The position numbers were made by a program, and so were the translations under genes. A stretch of 50,188 nucleotides of DNA from an uncultured Ruminococcus sp. Its GTDB lineage: Bacteria; Bacillota; Clostridia; Lachnospirales; Lachnospiraceae. Every line of letters begins with the position of its first letter. Positions within the stretch are counted from its first letter, which is position 1. The notes under the pieces were generated by a model. That model worked only from the letters and a program-made list of their open reading frames with translations. It was not told the DNA's origin and did not search any database. Of the stretch, positions 26,879 through 35,723 are shown one piece after another. The DNA is taken from NCBI GenBank assembly GCA_900544395.1, contig UQVC01000016.1, positions 1 through 50,188 of the forward strand. Reading direction: 5' to 3'.

Positions 26879-26913
26879 ATGGATTTATGAAGAAAACAGA
26901 AGAAATTGCAACA

Positions 26914-26948
26914 ATTTCATTGAAAATTCGGGAATTGTATGATAACAT
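26914..26948 (+). promoter_or_regulatory. codY promoter with a CodY-box-like site
   Basis: ATTTCATTGAAAATT (26914-26928) matches the 15-base CodY consensus AATTTTCWGAAAATT at 11 of 15 positions. It overlaps a -35 candidate TTGAAA (26920-26925), followed after 17 bases by TAACAT (26943-26948). The site position suggests autorepression by CodY; not shown by sequence alone. Confidence 0.45.
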
Positions 26949-27005
26949 GAAGATGTCTATTGAATAGAAACGAGTTGTATATACAATTGAGTCTGGAGGA
27001 AGCGG

Positions 27006-27785
27006 ATGAGCGTACAGTTATTAGATAAGACAAGAAAAATAAATAAATTATTGCATAATAACAATTCAAGTAAAGTAGTATTTAATGATATTTGTGCTGT
27101 CCTTACAGAAATCCTGAATTCTAATGTACTGGTTGTCAGTAAAAAAGGGAAAATTCTGGGAGTCAGCAAAAGTGTGCATGTAGATGCGATCAATGAACTG
27201 ATCGTGGAGACTGTGGGGGAACATATTGATGAGATGCTCAATGAGCGCCTGCTGAATGTGCTTTCCACAAAAGAAAATGTAAATCTTGAGACTTTGGGAT
27301 TTTCGCCGGAAAAAGTACAGGGCTATCAGGCGATCATCGTACCCATCGATATTGCGGGAGAACGTCTTGGAACATTGTTCATTTATAAACAGGATGAATG
27401 GTACTCCATTGATGATATTATCCTGAGCGAATACGGAACTGCGGTTGTGGGGCTGGAGATGATGCGCTCTGTGAATGAAGAAAGCGCAGAAGAGACCAGA
27501 AAAGAACACATTGTACAGTCTGCCATCAGTACGCTTTCATTTTCAGAACTGGAAGCGATCATCCATATTTTTGAAGAATTGGATGGAACAGAAGGAATTT
27601 TGGTAGCCAGCAAGATTGCAGACAGAGTGGGAATCACAAGATCTGTGATTGTCAATGCACTTCGAAAATTCGAAAGTGCCGGGGTGATTGAATCGCGTTC
27701 ATCCGGTATGAAGGGAACTTATATCAAGGTGTTGAATGACTATGTCTTTACAGAATTGGAAAAGATTAAAAAAGAGCGTTTGTAA
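27006..27785 (+). CDS. codY: GTP- and branched-chain amino acid-sensing repressor CodY
   Basis: CodY (259 residues) represses nutrient-limitation genes when GTP and isoleucine/valine are plentiful. The N-terminal GAF sensor begins SVQLLDKTRKINKLL and includes NVLVVSKKGKILGVS; the C-terminal winged HTH has SKIADRVGITRSVIVNALRKFESAGVIESR, a near-invariant DNA-binding block. GGAGGAAG precedes the ATG. In Firmicutes codY often follows clpYQ/xerC; here it follows topA but with its own promoter. Confidence 0.96.
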   Translation: MSVQLLDKTRKINKLLHNNNSSKVVFNDICAVLTEILNSNVLVVSKKGKILGVSKSVHVDAINELIVETVGEHIDEMLNERLLNVLSTKENVNLETLGFSPEKVQGYQAIIVPIDIAGERLGTLFIYKQDEWYSIDDIILSEYGTAVVGLEMMRSVNEESAEETRKEHIVQSAISTLSFSELEAIIHIFEELDGTEGILVASKIADRVGITRSVIVNALRKFESAGVIESRSSGMKGTYIKVLNDYVFTELEKIKKERL

Positions 27786-27802
27786 TATGTGTACAGAAGA
27801 GA

Positions 27803-27830
27803 AAAGGGTATCAGTAAGCTGATGCCCTTT
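27803..27830 (+). terminator. Likely terminator after codY
   Basis: GGGTATCAG (27806-27814) pairs with CTGATGCCC (27819-27827) around a TAAG loop, with AAA/TTT extending the stem. The T-run is short (TTTCTC), so termination may be partial. Confidence 0.55.
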
Positions 27831-27865
27831 CTCTGGTTATGATGAGAAGACAGGAGGAACGGAAC

Positions 27866-28192
27866 ATGTACGAAGGAAATGCAGTGGATCTGCAGATGGA
27901 AAAAGTGATTGTAGCAGATGGAATTTTGGATGATGAAACACATCATTGTCAGGTGTTTAAGTATGATATGGAAGAAGACTATATCTATTTGCAGCTGAAA
28001 GAGGAAGATCTGACAGTCATTTCTCTGGATGCAAAATATCAGTGTTATATTTCGACAAGAATGGATCTGTTGTTTTGTACCGGAGTTGTACAGGAGCGCT
28101 ATCAGTGTGAGCATGGCAAAATTTTGGTATTTCATATTGAAAATGGATTTTACACGATTTCTGATGCAAAGGAACATGTGAAAAGAAAATAA
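27866..28192 (+). CDS. Uncharacterised small protein between codY and groES
   Basis: A 108-residue protein I do not recognise. AGGAGG at 27853-27858 supports the ATG at 27866. It is soluble, acidic in the first half (DDETHHCQ, MEEDYIYLQLKEED) and predicted beta-rich. Short beta strands with SLDAKYQCYIST and FCTGVVQERY recall the N-terminal half of PilZ/YcgR-like proteins, but no RxxxR motif is present, so this is only a resemblance. It ends 27 bases before the groE promoter and has no obvious terminator. Confidence 0.6.
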   Translation: MYEGNAVDLQMEKVIVADGILDDETHHCQVFKYDMEEDYIYLQLKEEDLTVISLDAKYQCYISTRMDLLFCTGVVQERYQCEHGKILVFHIENGFYTISDAKEHVKRK

Positions 28193-28219
28193 ACTAAATA
28201 TAAAATTTTAGAATCCAGG

Positions 28220-28288
28220 TTGACAAATAGAAAACAGAGTGCTATTTTATAGCTATGAGGTTTAGCACTCGATATAAAAGAGTGCTAA
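28220..28288 (+). promoter_or_regulatory. groE promoter and CIRCE operator
   Basis: TTGACA (28220-28225), 17-bp spacer, TATTTT (28243-28248). Downstream is a perfect CIRCE element, TTAGCACTC-N9-GAGTGCTAA (28262-28288), the HrcA repressor site. A third, isolated half-site GAGTGCTA (28237-28244) lies within the promoter. Confidence 0.95.
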
Positions 28289-28314
28289 TAACGATTAAAT
28301 AAGGAGGAGTTACC

Positions 28315-28599
28315 ATGAAATTAGTACCATTAGGCGATAAGATCGTATTGAAGCAATTAGAGGCAGAAGAGACAACAAAATCCGGGATTGTTTTGCCTGG
28401 ACAGGCGAAGGAAAAACCGCAGGAGGCAGAAGTAATTGCAGTTGGACCTGGTGGAATGGTAGATGGAAAAGAAGTGACAATGCAGGTTGCTGTTGGAGAT
28501 AAAGTCATCTATTCCAAATATGCAGGAACAGATGTAGAACTGGACGGAGAAGAATTTATTATCGTAAAACAGAATGATATTCTTGCAATTGTAAAATAG
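28315..28599 (+). CDS. groES: Co-chaperonin GroES
   Basis: GroES (94 residues) caps GroEL. It begins MKLVPLGDKIVLKQ and shows the mobile loop (EETTKSGIVLPGQAKEKPQEAEVIAVGPG in part) and the C-terminal GEEFIIVKQNDILAIV. AAGGAGG precedes the ATG, which lies 27 bases after the CIRCE operator, so heat induction through HrcA is expected. The groEL gene is 62 bases downstream. Confidence 0.97.
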   Translation: MKLVPLGDKIVLKQLEAEETTKSGIVLPGQAKEKPQEAEVIAVGPGGMVDGKEVTMQVAVGDKVIYSKYAGTDVELDGEEFIIVKQNDILAIVK

Positions 28600-28661
28600 A
28601 GCAGAACAGATCATATTTTAGAACTGGTAACAGACAAAGTATAACAGGAGTGTGAATCAAG

Positions 28662-30284
28662 ATGGCAAAGGAAATTAAATATGGAGCAGAGGCAAGAGCC
28701 GCTCTGGAAAAAGGTGTAAATCAGCTTGCAGATACAGTAAGAGTAACATTGGGACCAAAAGGAAGAAATGTCGTACTGGACAAATCATTTGGAACACCAC
28801 TGATCACAAATGACGGTGTGACGATCGCAAAAGAGATTGAACTGGAAGATGGATTTGAAAACATGGGAGCACAGCTCATCCGTGAAGTTGCTGCAAAGAC
28901 CAATGATGTTGCAGGAGATGGTACAACAACAGCGACTGTTCTTGCACAGGCAATGGTAAATGAAGGAATGAAGAACCTGGCAGCAGGAGCAAATCCGATC
29001 GTTCTCCGTAAAGGTATGAAAAAAGCAACAGATGCAGCCGTGGCAGCCATTGCAGAGATGAGCCGTCAGGTTACAGGAAAAGATCAGATCGCAAAAGTTG
29101 CAGCGGTTTCTTCCGGTGATGAAGCTGTTGGAAACATGGTTGCAGATGCCATGGAAAAAGTTTCCAAAGATGGTGTCATCACAATCGAAGAGTCCAAGAC
29201 GATGCAGACAGAACTGGATCTGGTAGAAGGTATGCAGTTTGACCGCGGATATATTTCTGCATATATGGCAACTGACATGGAGAAGATGGAAGCAGTTCTG
29301 GATGATCCATATATTTTGATCACAGATAAGAAGATTTCCAACATCCAGGATCTTCTTCCACTGCTTGAGCAGATCGTACAGTCCGGAGCAAGACTTCTGA
29401 TCATTGCAGAAGATATCGAAGGAGAAGCTCTGACAACTCTGATCGTGAACAAACTGCGTGGAACCTTCAATGTAGTAGCAGTAAAAGCACCAGGATATGG
29501 TGACAGAAGAAAAGAAATGCTCAATGATATTGCAATTCTGACAGGCGGACAGGTGATTTCTGATGAACTTGGCATGGATCTGAAAGAAGCTACATTGGAT
29601 CAGCTTGGACGCGCAAAATCTGTCAAAGTACAGAAAGAAAATACAGTGATCGTAGACGGATGCGGAGAGAAAAAAGCAATCGAAGACAGAGTGGCTCAGA
29701 TCAAAAAACAGATCGAAGAGACAACATCTGAATTTGACAGAGAAAAATTGCAGGAAAGACTTGCAAAACTGGCAGGCGGAGTTGCTGTGATCCGCGTAGG
29801 TGCGGCTACAGAGACTGAGATGAAAGAAGCAAAACTGCGTATGGAAGATGCCCTCAATGCGACAAGAGCAGCAGTAGAGGAAGGTATCATCGCAGGTGGT
29901 GGTTCTGCTTACATCCACGCTTCCAAAGAAGTTGCAAAACTTGCAGAGACTCTGGAAGGAGATGAAAAGACAGGAGCAAAAATTATCCTGAAAGCTCTGG
30001 AAGCGCCATTGTTCCACATTGCAACAAATGCAGGACTGGAAGGTGCTGTGATCATCAATAAAGTAAGAGAGTCAGAGCCGGGAGTTGGATTTGACGCTTA
30101 TAAAGAAGAATATGTAGACATGGTAAGTGAAGGAATCTTGGATCCTGCCAAGGTAACAAGAAGCGCACTGCAGAATGCAAACAGCGTTGCATCTACTCTG
30201 CTGACAACCGAATCCGTTGTTTCTACTATTAAAGAAGAGACACCGGCAATGCCGGCAGCACCAGGCGGAATGGGAATGATGTAA
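28662..30284 (+). CDS. groEL: Chaperonin GroEL
   Basis: GroEL (540 residues) is the 14-subunit folding chamber. Signatures: LGPKGRNVVLDKSFG, the ATP-site GDGTTTATVLAQA, the apical AEDIEGEALTTLIVNKLRG region and the flexible Gly/Met tail ending GGMGMM. Length matches the family. It forms the groESL operon and ends at a strong terminator. Confidence 0.98.
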   Translation: MAKEIKYGAEARAALEKGVNQLADTVRVTLGPKGRNVVLDKSFGTPLITNDGVTIAKEIELEDGFENMGAQLIREVAAKTNDVAGDGTTTATVLAQAMVNEGMKNLAAGANPIVLRKGMKKATDAAVAAIAEMSRQVTGKDQIAKVAAVSSGDEAVGNMVADAMEKVSKDGVITIEESKTMQTELDLVEGMQFDRGYISAYMATDMEKMEAVLDDPYILITDKKISNIQDLLPLLEQIVQSGARLLIIAEDIEGEALTTLIVNKLRGTFNVVAVKAPGYGDRRKEMLNDIAILTGGQVISDELGMDLKEATLDQLGRAKSVKVQKENTVIVDGCGEKKAIEDRVAQIKKQIEETTSEFDREKLQERLAKLAGGVAVIRVGAATETEMKEAKLRMEDALNATRAAVEEGIIAGGGSAYIHASKEVAKLAETLEGDEKTGAKIILKALEAPLFHIATNAGLEGAVIINKVRESEPGVGFDAYKEEYVDMVSEGILDPAKVTRSALQNANSVASTLLTTESVVSTIKEETPAMPAAPGGMGMM

Positions 30285-30296
30285 TTTTGAAAAATT

Positions 30297-30340
30297 TCCC
30301 GGATATTTGTTTTGATACAGATATCCGGGATTCTTTTATT
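30297..30340 (+). terminator. groEL terminator
   Basis: TCCCGGATAT (30297-30306) pairs with ATATCCGGGA (30321-30330), followed by TTCTTTTATTTTT. Confidence 0.85.
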
Positions 30341-30490
30341 TTTCAGACCTTCGTCAGTAATAGACAAATATGGAACATAAAAAAGAAAAAATTACGTGAA
30401 AATTATGAATGAAGCCACAATTATAAGTATTACTTCATAATCAAGGTTAAAATAAATCAAGAGAAAAATAAATTGTGGGTGGGAATAGGC

Positions 30491-30519
30491 TTGACAAGTT
30501 GCGGGAATTTCTGTACCAT
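30491..30519 (+). promoter_or_regulatory. guaB promoter
   Basis: TTGACA (30491-30496), 17-bp spacer, TACCAT (30514-30519). Upstream, ATTATGAA and TTCATAAT (about 30404-30442) form a loose inverted repeat in AT-rich DNA. Confidence 0.55.
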
Positions 30520-30568
30520 AACAGGTAATCTACGGACATACAAATTAGAGAAAGAGAGGAAGTAAATC

Positions 30569-32023
30569 ATGGGAAAAATAATCGGAGAAGGTATTACATT
30601 TGACGATGTCCTGTTGGTACCGGCATATTCACAGGTCATTCCAAATCAGGTGGACTTATCCACATATCTGACAAAGACGATTAAACTGAACATTCCAATG
30701 ATGAGTGCAGGTATGGATACAGTTACCGAGCACCGTATGGCGATCGCGATGGCACGTCAGGGAGGAATCGGTATCATCCATAAAAATATGACAATCGAGC
30801 AGCAGGCAGAAGAAGTGGACAAGGTAAAGAGATCAGAGAATGGAGTTATCACTGATCCGTTTTCTCTTTCTCCAGAGCATACACTGGCAGATGCCAATGA
30901 TCTGATGGCAAAATTCAGAATCTCCGGAGTTCCGATCACAGAAGGGAAAAAGCTGGTCGGCATCATTACGAACCGTGATTTGAAATTTGAGGAAGATTTC
31001 TCTAAAAAAATAAAAGAATCTATGACTTCAGAAGGGCTGATCACAGCACCGGAAGGAATCACACTGGAAGATGCAAAGAAGATCCTTGCAAAAGCAAGAA
31101 AAGAAAAACTTCCGATTGTGGATAAAGATGGAAATTTAAAAGGTCTGATCACCATCAAAGATATTGAAAAACAGATCAAATATCCATTGTCTGCAAAGGA
31201 CAGCCAGGGAAGACTGTTATGTGGTGCAGCCATTGGTATTACTGCAAACTGTCTGGAACGTGTAGAAGCTTTAGTCAACGCAAAAGTTGACGTGATCGTG
31301 ATGGATTCTGCACACGGACATTCTGAGAACGTTCTGCGCACTGTTCGCATGGTAAAAGAAAAATATCCGGATCTTCCGGTCATTGCAGGAAATGTTGCGA
31401 CAGGAGAAGCTACAAGAGCGCTGATCGAAGCCGGGGTGGATGCCGTAAAAGTTGGTATCGGACCTGGATCAATCTGTACTACCCGTGTGGTTGCAGGTAT
31501 CGGTGTTCCGCAGGTGACAGCAGTGATGGACTGCTATGCAGTTGCAAAAGAGTACGGAATTCCGGTCATTGCAGATGGAGGAATCAAGTACTCCGGTGAT
31601 ATGACAAAAGCAATCGCAGCAGGTGCGAATGTTTGTATGATGGGAAGCATTTTTGCAGGTTGTGATGAAAGTCCTGGAACATTTGAATTATACCAGGGAA
31701 GAAAATATAAAGTATATCGTGGTATGGGATCGATCGCTGCGATGGAAAATGGAAGCAAAGACCGTTACTTCCAGGCAGATGCAAAGAAACTGGTTCCAGA
31801 AGGCGTCGAAGGACGTGTTGCATACAAAGGAACAGTCGAAGATACGGTATTCCAGCTTATGGGCGGTCTTCGCGCAGGAATGGGATATTGTGGAACAGCT
31901 ACGATCGAAGCACTCAAAGAAAACGGACAGTTTGTGAAGATTTCAGCTGCATCCTTAAAAGAAAGTCATCCTCATGACATTCACATCACAAAAGAAGCAC
32001 CAAACTACAGTGTAGACGAATAG
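30569..32023 (+). CDS. guaB: IMP dehydrogenase
   Basis: GuaB (484 residues) oxidises IMP to XMP, the committed step to GTP. The (beta/alpha)8 barrel holds a CBS pair inserted near residues 95-210; the catalytic loop is GPGSICTTRVVAGIGVPQ, with the active cysteine in SICTT, and the flap/K+ region includes YRGMGSIAAM and KDRYFQ. AGAGAGGAAG precedes the ATG. It links to CodY, which senses GTP, but no CodY box is obvious here. Confidence 0.97.
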   Translation: MGKIIGEGITFDDVLLVPAYSQVIPNQVDLSTYLTKTIKLNIPMMSAGMDTVTEHRMAIAMARQGGIGIIHKNMTIEQQAEEVDKVKRSENGVITDPFSLSPEHTLADANDLMAKFRISGVPITEGKKLVGIITNRDLKFEEDFSKKIKESMTSEGLITAPEGITLEDAKKILAKARKEKLPIVDKDGNLKGLITIKDIEKQIKYPLSAKDSQGRLLCGAAIGITANCLERVEALVNAKVDVIVMDSAHGHSENVLRTVRMVKEKYPDLPVIAGNVATGEATRALIEAGVDAVKVGIGPGSICTTRVVAGIGVPQVTAVMDCYAVAKEYGIPVIADGGIKYSGDMTKAIAAGANVCMMGSIFAGCDESPGTFELYQGRKYKVYRGMGSIAAMENGSKDRYFQADAKKLVPEGVEGRVAYKGTVEDTVFQLMGGLRAGMGYCGTATIEALKENGQFVKISAASLKESHPHDIHITKEAPNYSVDE

Positions 32024-32034
32024 AGAAAAAGAAT

Positions 32035-32064
32035 GCCGGGGCAGGAAACTGTTCCGGCTTTTTT
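32035..32064 (+). terminator. guaB terminator
   Basis: GCCGGGGCAG-GAAA-CTGTTCCGGC forms a 10-bp stem (two G-U pairs) with a GNRA-type loop, followed by TTTTTT. Confidence 0.9.
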
Positions 32065-32084
32065 CAATCGGGACAGGAGTTCAG

Positions 32085-32768
32085 ATGAAAAGAAGACCAA
32101 AGAGAAGAAAAAGGAGACTGCCATACAAAAGAAAAGAACGATACCGGTTTTATGGGAAGGCTGGTCTTTGCCTGCTGCTGCTTTTGTTAGTAGTACTCGT
32201 CATAAGATCGTGTATCGGAAAATTTCAGGGGGGACTGCATGCAGATGTGGATGCATCCAAACCAGAAATTGATGTACAGCTTTTGGATATCAATGAATAT
32301 TCCAGACCAGGAACAGAATCTGATGGGATTACCGGGATTGTGATTCATTATACGGCGAATCCAGGATCCACCGCACAGGAAAACCGGGACTATTTCCAGA
32401 GCCTGAAGGACAGTCATGAGACTTCTGTGAGCAGCAATTTTGTGATCGGGGTGGAGGGAGAGATCATCCAATGTGTGCCGACCTGGGAAGTTGCCTATGC
32501 ATCCAATGAACGAAATAAGGACACCATATCGATTGAATGCTGCCATCCGGATGAAACTGGAAAATTTACAAAGAAAACATATTGTTCCATGGTGCAGCTG
32601 ACAGCATGGCTGTGCAAAAAGTACAATCTGACAGAAGAGGCAGTGATCCGTCATTACGATGTGACCGGGAAAAACTGTCCAAAGTATTTTGTGGAAGAGG
32701 AAGCTGCGTGGGCAGACTTTAAGGCGGATGTCAAAGAGGCGCTGCAAAAAGGCGGTACAGATGAGTGA
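32085..32768 (+). CDS. Membrane-anchored N-acetylmuramoyl-L-alanine amidase (amidase_2/PGRP fold)
   Basis: A 227-residue protein with an extremely basic N-terminus (about 25 residues), one membrane helix (AGLCLLLLLLVVLVI, about 26-42), and an extracellular amidase_2 domain. Zinc ligands fit IVIHYT (first His), IRHYDVTGKNCPKYF (second His plus Cys). Such amidases cut the bond between muramic acid and the stem peptide. It follows the guaB terminator closely and has no clear promoter, so it may rely on read-through or an unrecognised one. Confidence 0.88.
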   Translation: MKRRPKRRKRRLPYKRKERYRFYGKAGLCLLLLLLVVLVIRSCIGKFQGGLHADVDASKPEIDVQLLDINEYSRPGTESDGITGIVIHYTANPGSTAQENRDYFQSLKDSHETSVSSNFVIGVEGEIIQCVPTWEVAYASNERNKDTISIECCHPDETGKFTKKTYCSMVQLTAWLCKKYNLTEEAVIRHYDVTGKNCPKYFVEEEAAWADFKADVKEALQKGGTDE

Positions 32769-32784
32769 GAGCAAGATGCCGAGC

Positions 32785-32813
32785 TTGCGCGGGGAAAGAA
32801 AGCTTGTTATAAT
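32785..32813 (+). promoter_or_regulatory. aroK promoter
   Basis: TTGCGC (32785-32790), 17-bp spacer, TATAAT (32808-32813), 46 bases upstream of the start codon. Confidence 0.6.
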
Positions 32814-32858
32814 AGACGGCATGAAAAGAACCAAAAAGAGAGAACAGGGGAAGAACAG

Positions 32859-33422
32859 ATGGATGCAAAAAAAATAGAAGAATTTCGGGCAAGTTGTACA
32901 TATAATCTTGTTCTGATCGGATTTATGGGAGCTGGAAAATCTACGGTAGCCAGATGTCTCAAAGAGCAGCTTGGGATGGAAATCGTGGAGATGGATCAGG
33001 AGATTGAAAGACAGCAGAGTTTGAGTATTCCGGAGATCTTTGAACGATATGGAGAAGAATATTTCCGCAATTTGGAGACAAAGCTTTTGATTGAAATGCA
33101 GAAAAAAAGCGGAGTGATCCTTTCCTGTGGCGGTGGCGTCGTTATGCGGGAAGAGAATGTGCGCGAAATGAAGAAAAACGGATATGTTGTGCTTTTGACG
33201 GCAAATCCTCAGACAATTTATGAGCGTGTGAAAGAGAATGATGACAGACCGCTCTTGAAAGGAAGGAAAAATGTGGAGTATATTGCGCAGCTGATGGAAA
33301 CACGACGTGAAAAATATGAAGCAGCTGCAGACCTGGTACTGCCCACGGATGGAAAGAAGGTTCCCCAGATTTGTGAGGAACTGATCATAAAATTAATGGA
33401 GATGGATAAGAGAGATGTTTGA
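32859..33422 (+). CDS. aroK: Shikimate kinase
   Basis: A 187-residue shikimate kinase: Walker A FMGAGKSTVA, the shikimate-binding DQEIE (Asp) and FRNLET segments, the glycine-rich CGGGVV loop, and the lid arginine in DDRPLLKGR. It phosphorylates shikimate in aromatic amino acid synthesis. It has an extra N-terminal 15 residues before the core. It overlaps yqeG by 8 bases. Confidence 0.94.
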   Translation: MDAKKIEEFRASCTYNLVLIGFMGAGKSTVARCLKEQLGMEIVEMDQEIERQQSLSIPEIFERYGEEYFRNLETKLLIEMQKKSGVILSCGGGVVMREENVREMKKNGYVVLLTANPQTIYERVKENDDRPLLKGRKNVEYIAQLMETRREKYEAAADLVLPTDGKKVPQICEELIIKLMEMDKRDV

Positions 33423-33927
33423 TAGATTTTTTCCGGATGAATATCTGGCATCCACATATGTGATTCCCTTTGAGGCATTATATGAGGAAGGATATAGAGG
33501 CGTTATTTTTGATATTGACAATACACTGGTCCCTCATGGAGAGCCGGCAGATGCAAGAGCCAAAAAGCTGTTTTTGCGTCTGAAGGAGATCGGCTTTGCA
33601 TCCTGTCTTTTGTCCAATAATCAGGAAGCCAGAGTGAAGATGTTCAATGAAGAAATCCAGACGAATTATATTTACAATGCACATAAGCCGTCTGTGAAGA
33701 ATTATGAGAAAGCGATGGAAATAATGGGAACGGATAAAAGCAATACTTTGTTTGTGGGAGATCAGCTGTTTACCGATGTATGGGGGGCGAAAAGAACAGG
33801 GATCCGAAATATTTTAGTCCGGCCGATCCATCCAAAAGAAGAGATCCAGATTGTTTTGAAGCGATATTTGGAGAAAATAGTCCTGTATTTTTATAAAAAG
33901 AAGCGGAAACTGGATAAAAAAGGTTGA
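33415..33927 (+). CDS. yqeG: YqeG family HAD-type phosphatase
   Basis: A 170-residue HAD superfamily IIIA protein. The first catalytic motif is IFDIDNTLVPHG (DxD), motif II the SNN of LLSNNQ, and motif III GDQLFTDVWGAKRTG. In bacteria YqeG often neighbours aroE, yqeH and shikimate genes; its substrate is unknown. The start is inside aroK, so translation is coupled. Confidence 0.93.
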   Translation: MFDRFFPDEYLASTYVIPFEALYEEGYRGVIFDIDNTLVPHGEPADARAKKLFLRLKEIGFASCLLSNNQEARVKMFNEEIQTNYIYNAHKPSVKNYEKAMEIMGTDKSNTLFVGDQLFTDVWGAKRTGIRNILVRPIHPKEEIQIVLKRYLEKIVLYFYKKKRKLDKKG

Positions 33928-33989
33928 AAAAACACAGAATCTATTATAGAATTATAAACAGTCGAGAAAAGGCAGCGCATATAGTGCGC
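33924..33989 (+). promoter_or_regulatory. efp promoter and leader hairpin
   Basis: TTGAAA (33924-33929), 17-bp spacer, TAGAAT (33947-33952). A GCGCA-TATAG-TGCGC hairpin (33975-33989) lies in the leader, 6 bases before the ribosome binding site. Confidence 0.55.
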
Positions 33990-34008
33990 ATTTGAAGGAG
34001 GATTACAG

Positions 34009-34566
34009 ATGATTTCAGCAGGAGATTTTAAAAATGGTGTTACCGTTGAGATTGACGGAAATATCTATCAGATCTTGGAATTCCAGCACGTAAAACCTGG
34101 AAAAGGTGCAGCATTTGTTAGAACAAAATTAAAAAATATCATTAGTGGCGGTGTTGTTGAAAAAACTTTCAGACCAACTGAAAAATTCCCAAAAGCACAC
34201 ATTGACAGAAAAGACATGCAGTATCTGTACAGAGATGGAGATCTGTTCAACTTTATGGACGTAGAGACATATGACCAGATCGCTCTGAATGAAGATGTTG
34301 TAGGAGATTCTCTGAAATTTGTAAAAGAGAACGAAGTTGTAAAAATTTGTTCTCACAACGGAAATGTATTTTCTGTAGAGCCGCCGTTATTTGTAGAGCT
34401 TGCGATTACAGAGACAGAGCCTGGATTCAAAGGAGATACAGCGCAGGGAGCTACAAAACCAGCAACGGTAGAGACTGGAGCGACTGTTATGGTACCGCTG
34501 TTCGTAGAGCAGGGAGACGTACTCAAAATCGATACACGTACAGGAGAATATCTCTCACGTGTTTAA
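34009..34566 (+). CDS. efp: Elongation factor P
   Basis: EF-P (185 residues) rescues ribosomes stalled at polyproline. Domain I begins MISAGDFKNGV and has the tip loop KPGKGAAF, with Lys32 at the position modified in Bacillus; domains II-III continue to the conserved end KIDTRTGEYLSRV. AAGGAGG precedes the ATG. Terminator follows. The nearby NlpC/P60 gene encodes a proline-rich linker of the sort EF-P helps translate. Confidence 0.97.
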   Translation: MISAGDFKNGVTVEIDGNIYQILEFQHVKPGKGAAFVRTKLKNIISGGVVEKTFRPTEKFPKAHIDRKDMQYLYRDGDLFNFMDVETYDQIALNEDVVGDSLKFVKENEVVKICSHNGNVFSVEPPLFVELAITETEPGFKGDTAQGATKPATVETGATVMVPLFVEQGDVLKIDTRTGEYLSRV

Positions 34567-34578
34567 TTATCTGGAAAG

Positions 34579-34599
34579 GACGCCATATGGCGTCTTTTT
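34579..34599 (+). terminator. efp terminator
   Basis: GACGCC-ATAT-GGCGTC (34579-34594) followed by TTTTT. Confidence 0.85.
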
Positions 34600-34664
34600 C
34601 TGTTCTCTAGTTACTTTTTGCAGGTGTTTTAGAAAAATTTTAGAGAGACTTCATATAAAATTTG

Positions 34665-34693
34665 TTGTATTTTAGGGAGGAGATCTCTATAAT
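34665..34693 (+). promoter_or_regulatory. Promoter of the DUF5688 gene
   Basis: TTGTAT (34665-34670), 17-bp spacer, TATAAT (34688-34693). The leader holds a GACAC-ATTC-GTGTC hairpin near 34730 before the start codon at 34786. Confidence 0.6.
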
Positions 34694-34785
34694 CAAGTTA
34701 CATATTATTGTTCTAATTTAATTTCAAGACACATTCGTGTCAGATTTCTCAATTACGATGAGCGCACAGCAGGAAAGGAGATTAT

Positions 34786-35682
34786 ATGAATTATCAAGAA
34801 TTTGTGTGCGCGGTAACAGAAAAACTAAATCACGAGTCTTTGGAAGAAATACAGGTGAAAGAGCACTGTACGATAAAAAATAATGGCCAGATCCGAGAAG
34901 GGGTGCTGATCCAGGAAGCAGGGACCAATGTATGTCCGGCAATTTATCTGGAGGAATATTATGAACGGTTTCGGGGAGGAGAAAGTCTGGAACAGATCGT
35001 GAAAGAAATTTATGAACTGTATCAGAAAATCCGACAGGAAAAACAGATCGATCTCAAACAGTTTCTGGAACTGGAAAGCTGGAAAGAACATCTTGCAGTA
35101 AAAGTGGTACAGACCCATCAGAACGAGTCGTTACTAGAGGAAATCCCACATCTGGATTATCTAGATCTTTCCTTGATCTTTTATCTGATCTTAGGAAAAT
35201 CAGAAGAAGGAAGAGCTACGATGCAGATTACGAACGCCCATATCAGACAGTGGGGGATCAGTGTAGAACAGCTGTATACAATGGCTATGAAGAATTCGGT
35301 GCGGATGCTGCCGGCAGAATTTTGTCCGTTACCGGAAATGATCTGTAAGATCACTGGGCTTACGAAAGAACAGATCCCAGAACTGCACAGGGATTGTGAG
35401 ATGTATGTTTTATCGAATTGCAGCAGGATCCAGGGGGCAGTGTGTATGTTTTATCCACATGTTCTGGAAATGATCGGAGAAATTTTAAAAGAAGATTATT
35501 ATATTCTTCCAAGCAGTGTACATGAAGTGATCATTTTGCCGAAATCCAGAGGGATTCCGAAGGAGGATCTGGATTCCATGATCTGCCAGATCAATCAGAC
35601 ACATGTAGGAGCAGAGGAAGTATTAAGTGATCATGCCTATTTGTTTGATTGGAAACAAAAGGAAGTGCAGATGTTTTTTTAA
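34786..35682 (+). CDS. DUF5688 family protein of unknown function
   Basis: A 298-residue soluble protein recognisable as DUF5688, a family common in Lachnospiraceae: MNYQEFVCAVTEKLN at the start, NVCPAIYLEEYYERFRGGES, the middle ITNAHIRQWGIS and the C-terminal PSSVHEVIILPKS. No catalytic motif, signal peptide or membrane helix is visible. GGAAAGGAG precedes the ATG. It has its own promoter and ends before a tRNA gene. Role unknown. Confidence 0.75.
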   Translation: MNYQEFVCAVTEKLNHESLEEIQVKEHCTIKNNGQIREGVLIQEAGTNVCPAIYLEEYYERFRGGESLEQIVKEIYELYQKIRQEKQIDLKQFLELESWKEHLAVKVVQTHQNESLLEEIPHLDYLDLSLIFYLILGKSEEGRATMQITNAHIRQWGISVEQLYTMAMKNSVRMLPAEFCPLPEMICKITGLTKEQIPELHRDCEMYVLSNCSRIQGAVCMFYPHVLEMIGEILKEDYYILPSSVHEVIILPKSRGIPKEDLDSMICQINQTHVGAEEVLSDHAYLFDWKQKEVQMFF

Positions 35683-35723
35683 AACAGTTTGAAGTGAGTA
35701 TGGGAAATATTGTGTAAAGTCTC

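Noticed and set aside
28785..30017. A 410-codon frame opposite groEL
   Set aside because: It is rich in Cys, Phe and His, the usual shadow of a biased coding strand, and groEL is certain.
30404..30442. Purine riboswitch upstream of guaB
   Set aside because: Only a loose AT-rich inverted repeat is present, and it lies upstream of the predicted promoter.
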